From contig SBGC01000115.1 of NCBI GenBank assembly GCA_006226985.1, positions 1-7,973 on the forward strand: a stretch of DNA of 7,973 nucleotides, given 5' to 3'. Source of the DNA: Bacillota bacterium (GTDB lineage Bacteria > Bacillota_I > Bacilli_A > Acholeplasmatales > Acholeplasmataceae). The notes beneath the pieces were generated by a model. The model was not told the origin of the DNA. It did no database searches and saw only the letters and a list, made by a program, of their open reading frames with translations. The position numbers and the translations under genes were made by a program. This document shows, in pieces, positions 7,887-7,973 of this stretch (positions within the stretch are counted from its first letter, which is position 1; each line of letters begins with the position of its first letter).

Positions 7887-7973
7887 GAACCACTATTTAA
7901 AGGAAGACATTTCATTACACTAGAAGAATGGACGAAAGATGAAATCAATAAACTTCTAGAAGTTTCAAAAGAT
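7884..7973 (+). CDS. Aspartate/ornithine carbamoyltransferase-family protein, N-terminal fragment
   Basis: The first 30 residues of a gene that continues past the window end. They read MEPLFKGRHFITLEEWTKDE then INKLLEVSKD, matching the usual opening of ornithine-type carbamoyltransferases (KGRHFLTL, then an acidic segment and a short helix). In E. coli the carbamoyltransferase in the corresponding cluster is YgeW, whose opening (FLLTWEQTPDELKQVL) is similar in layout but not closely matched here, so YgeW versus an ornithine-carbamoyltransferase-like paralogue cannot be decided. The catalytic STRT and HCLP-type motifs would lie downstream and are not visible. In context (inference) it could phosphorolyse a carbamoylated amino acid to carbamoyl phosphate, allowing ATP formation by carbamate kinase. 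The start is firm because of the strong ribosome binding site 6 nt upstream and the 2 nt gap from ygeY. Confidence 0.75.
   Translation, partial: MEPLFKGRHFITLEEWTKDEINKLLEVSKD

Overview
The window is one uninterrupted, plus-strand, AT-rich gene cluster. It holds eight open reading frames, the first and last cut by the window edges. Neighbouring genes overlap by 4 to 14 nt or are separated by 1 to 4 nt, so this looks like the interior of a single operon; no internal promoter or terminator is visible. The content points to anaerobic purine or N-heterocycle catabolism of the kind linked to selenium-dependent molybdenum hydroxylases, comparable in part to the E. coli xdhABC-ygeW-ygeX-ygeY region.

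Layout: (1) positions 1-2328 encode a three-subunit molybdenum hydroxylase: the C-terminal part of the Mo-binding subunit (XdhA-like), the 2Fe-2S subunit and the FAD subunit. (2) 2333-4060 encodes adenine deaminase. (3) 4057-6670 encodes two different fold-type II PLP enzymes in tandem, one threonine-synthase-like with an N-terminal Cys4 motif and one long cysteine-synthase-like lyase. (4) 6667-7881 encodes a very well conserved YgeY, the M20-family hydrolase linked to selenium metabolism. (5) From 7884 a carbamoyltransferase of the aspartate/ornithine family begins and runs off the window.

A coherent reading (inference): adenine is deaminated to hypoxanthine, the hydroxylase oxidises purines, the ring is opened by enzymes not seen here, and YgeY, the two PLP enzymes and the carbamoyltransferase work on the resulting ureido or diamino-acid intermediates, possibly saving carbamoyl phosphate for ATP. 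In the E. coli-type cluster the PLP step is assigned to YgeX (2,3-diaminopropionate ammonia-lyase). No YgeX-like gene is in this window, and the tandem PLP pair occupies that part of the layout. This substitution is the most interesting feature.

Organism: low GC, AAGGAG-type ribosome binding sites, TGG for Trp and TGA used as a true stop (2326-2328, 4058-4060, 6668-6670). This suits an anaerobic Firmicute or a Mollicutes relative that keeps the standard stop code (Acholeplasma/Izemoplasma-like, Erysipelotrichia or Clostridia), not a Mycoplasma that reads TGA as Trp. The taxon cannot be fixed from this window alone.
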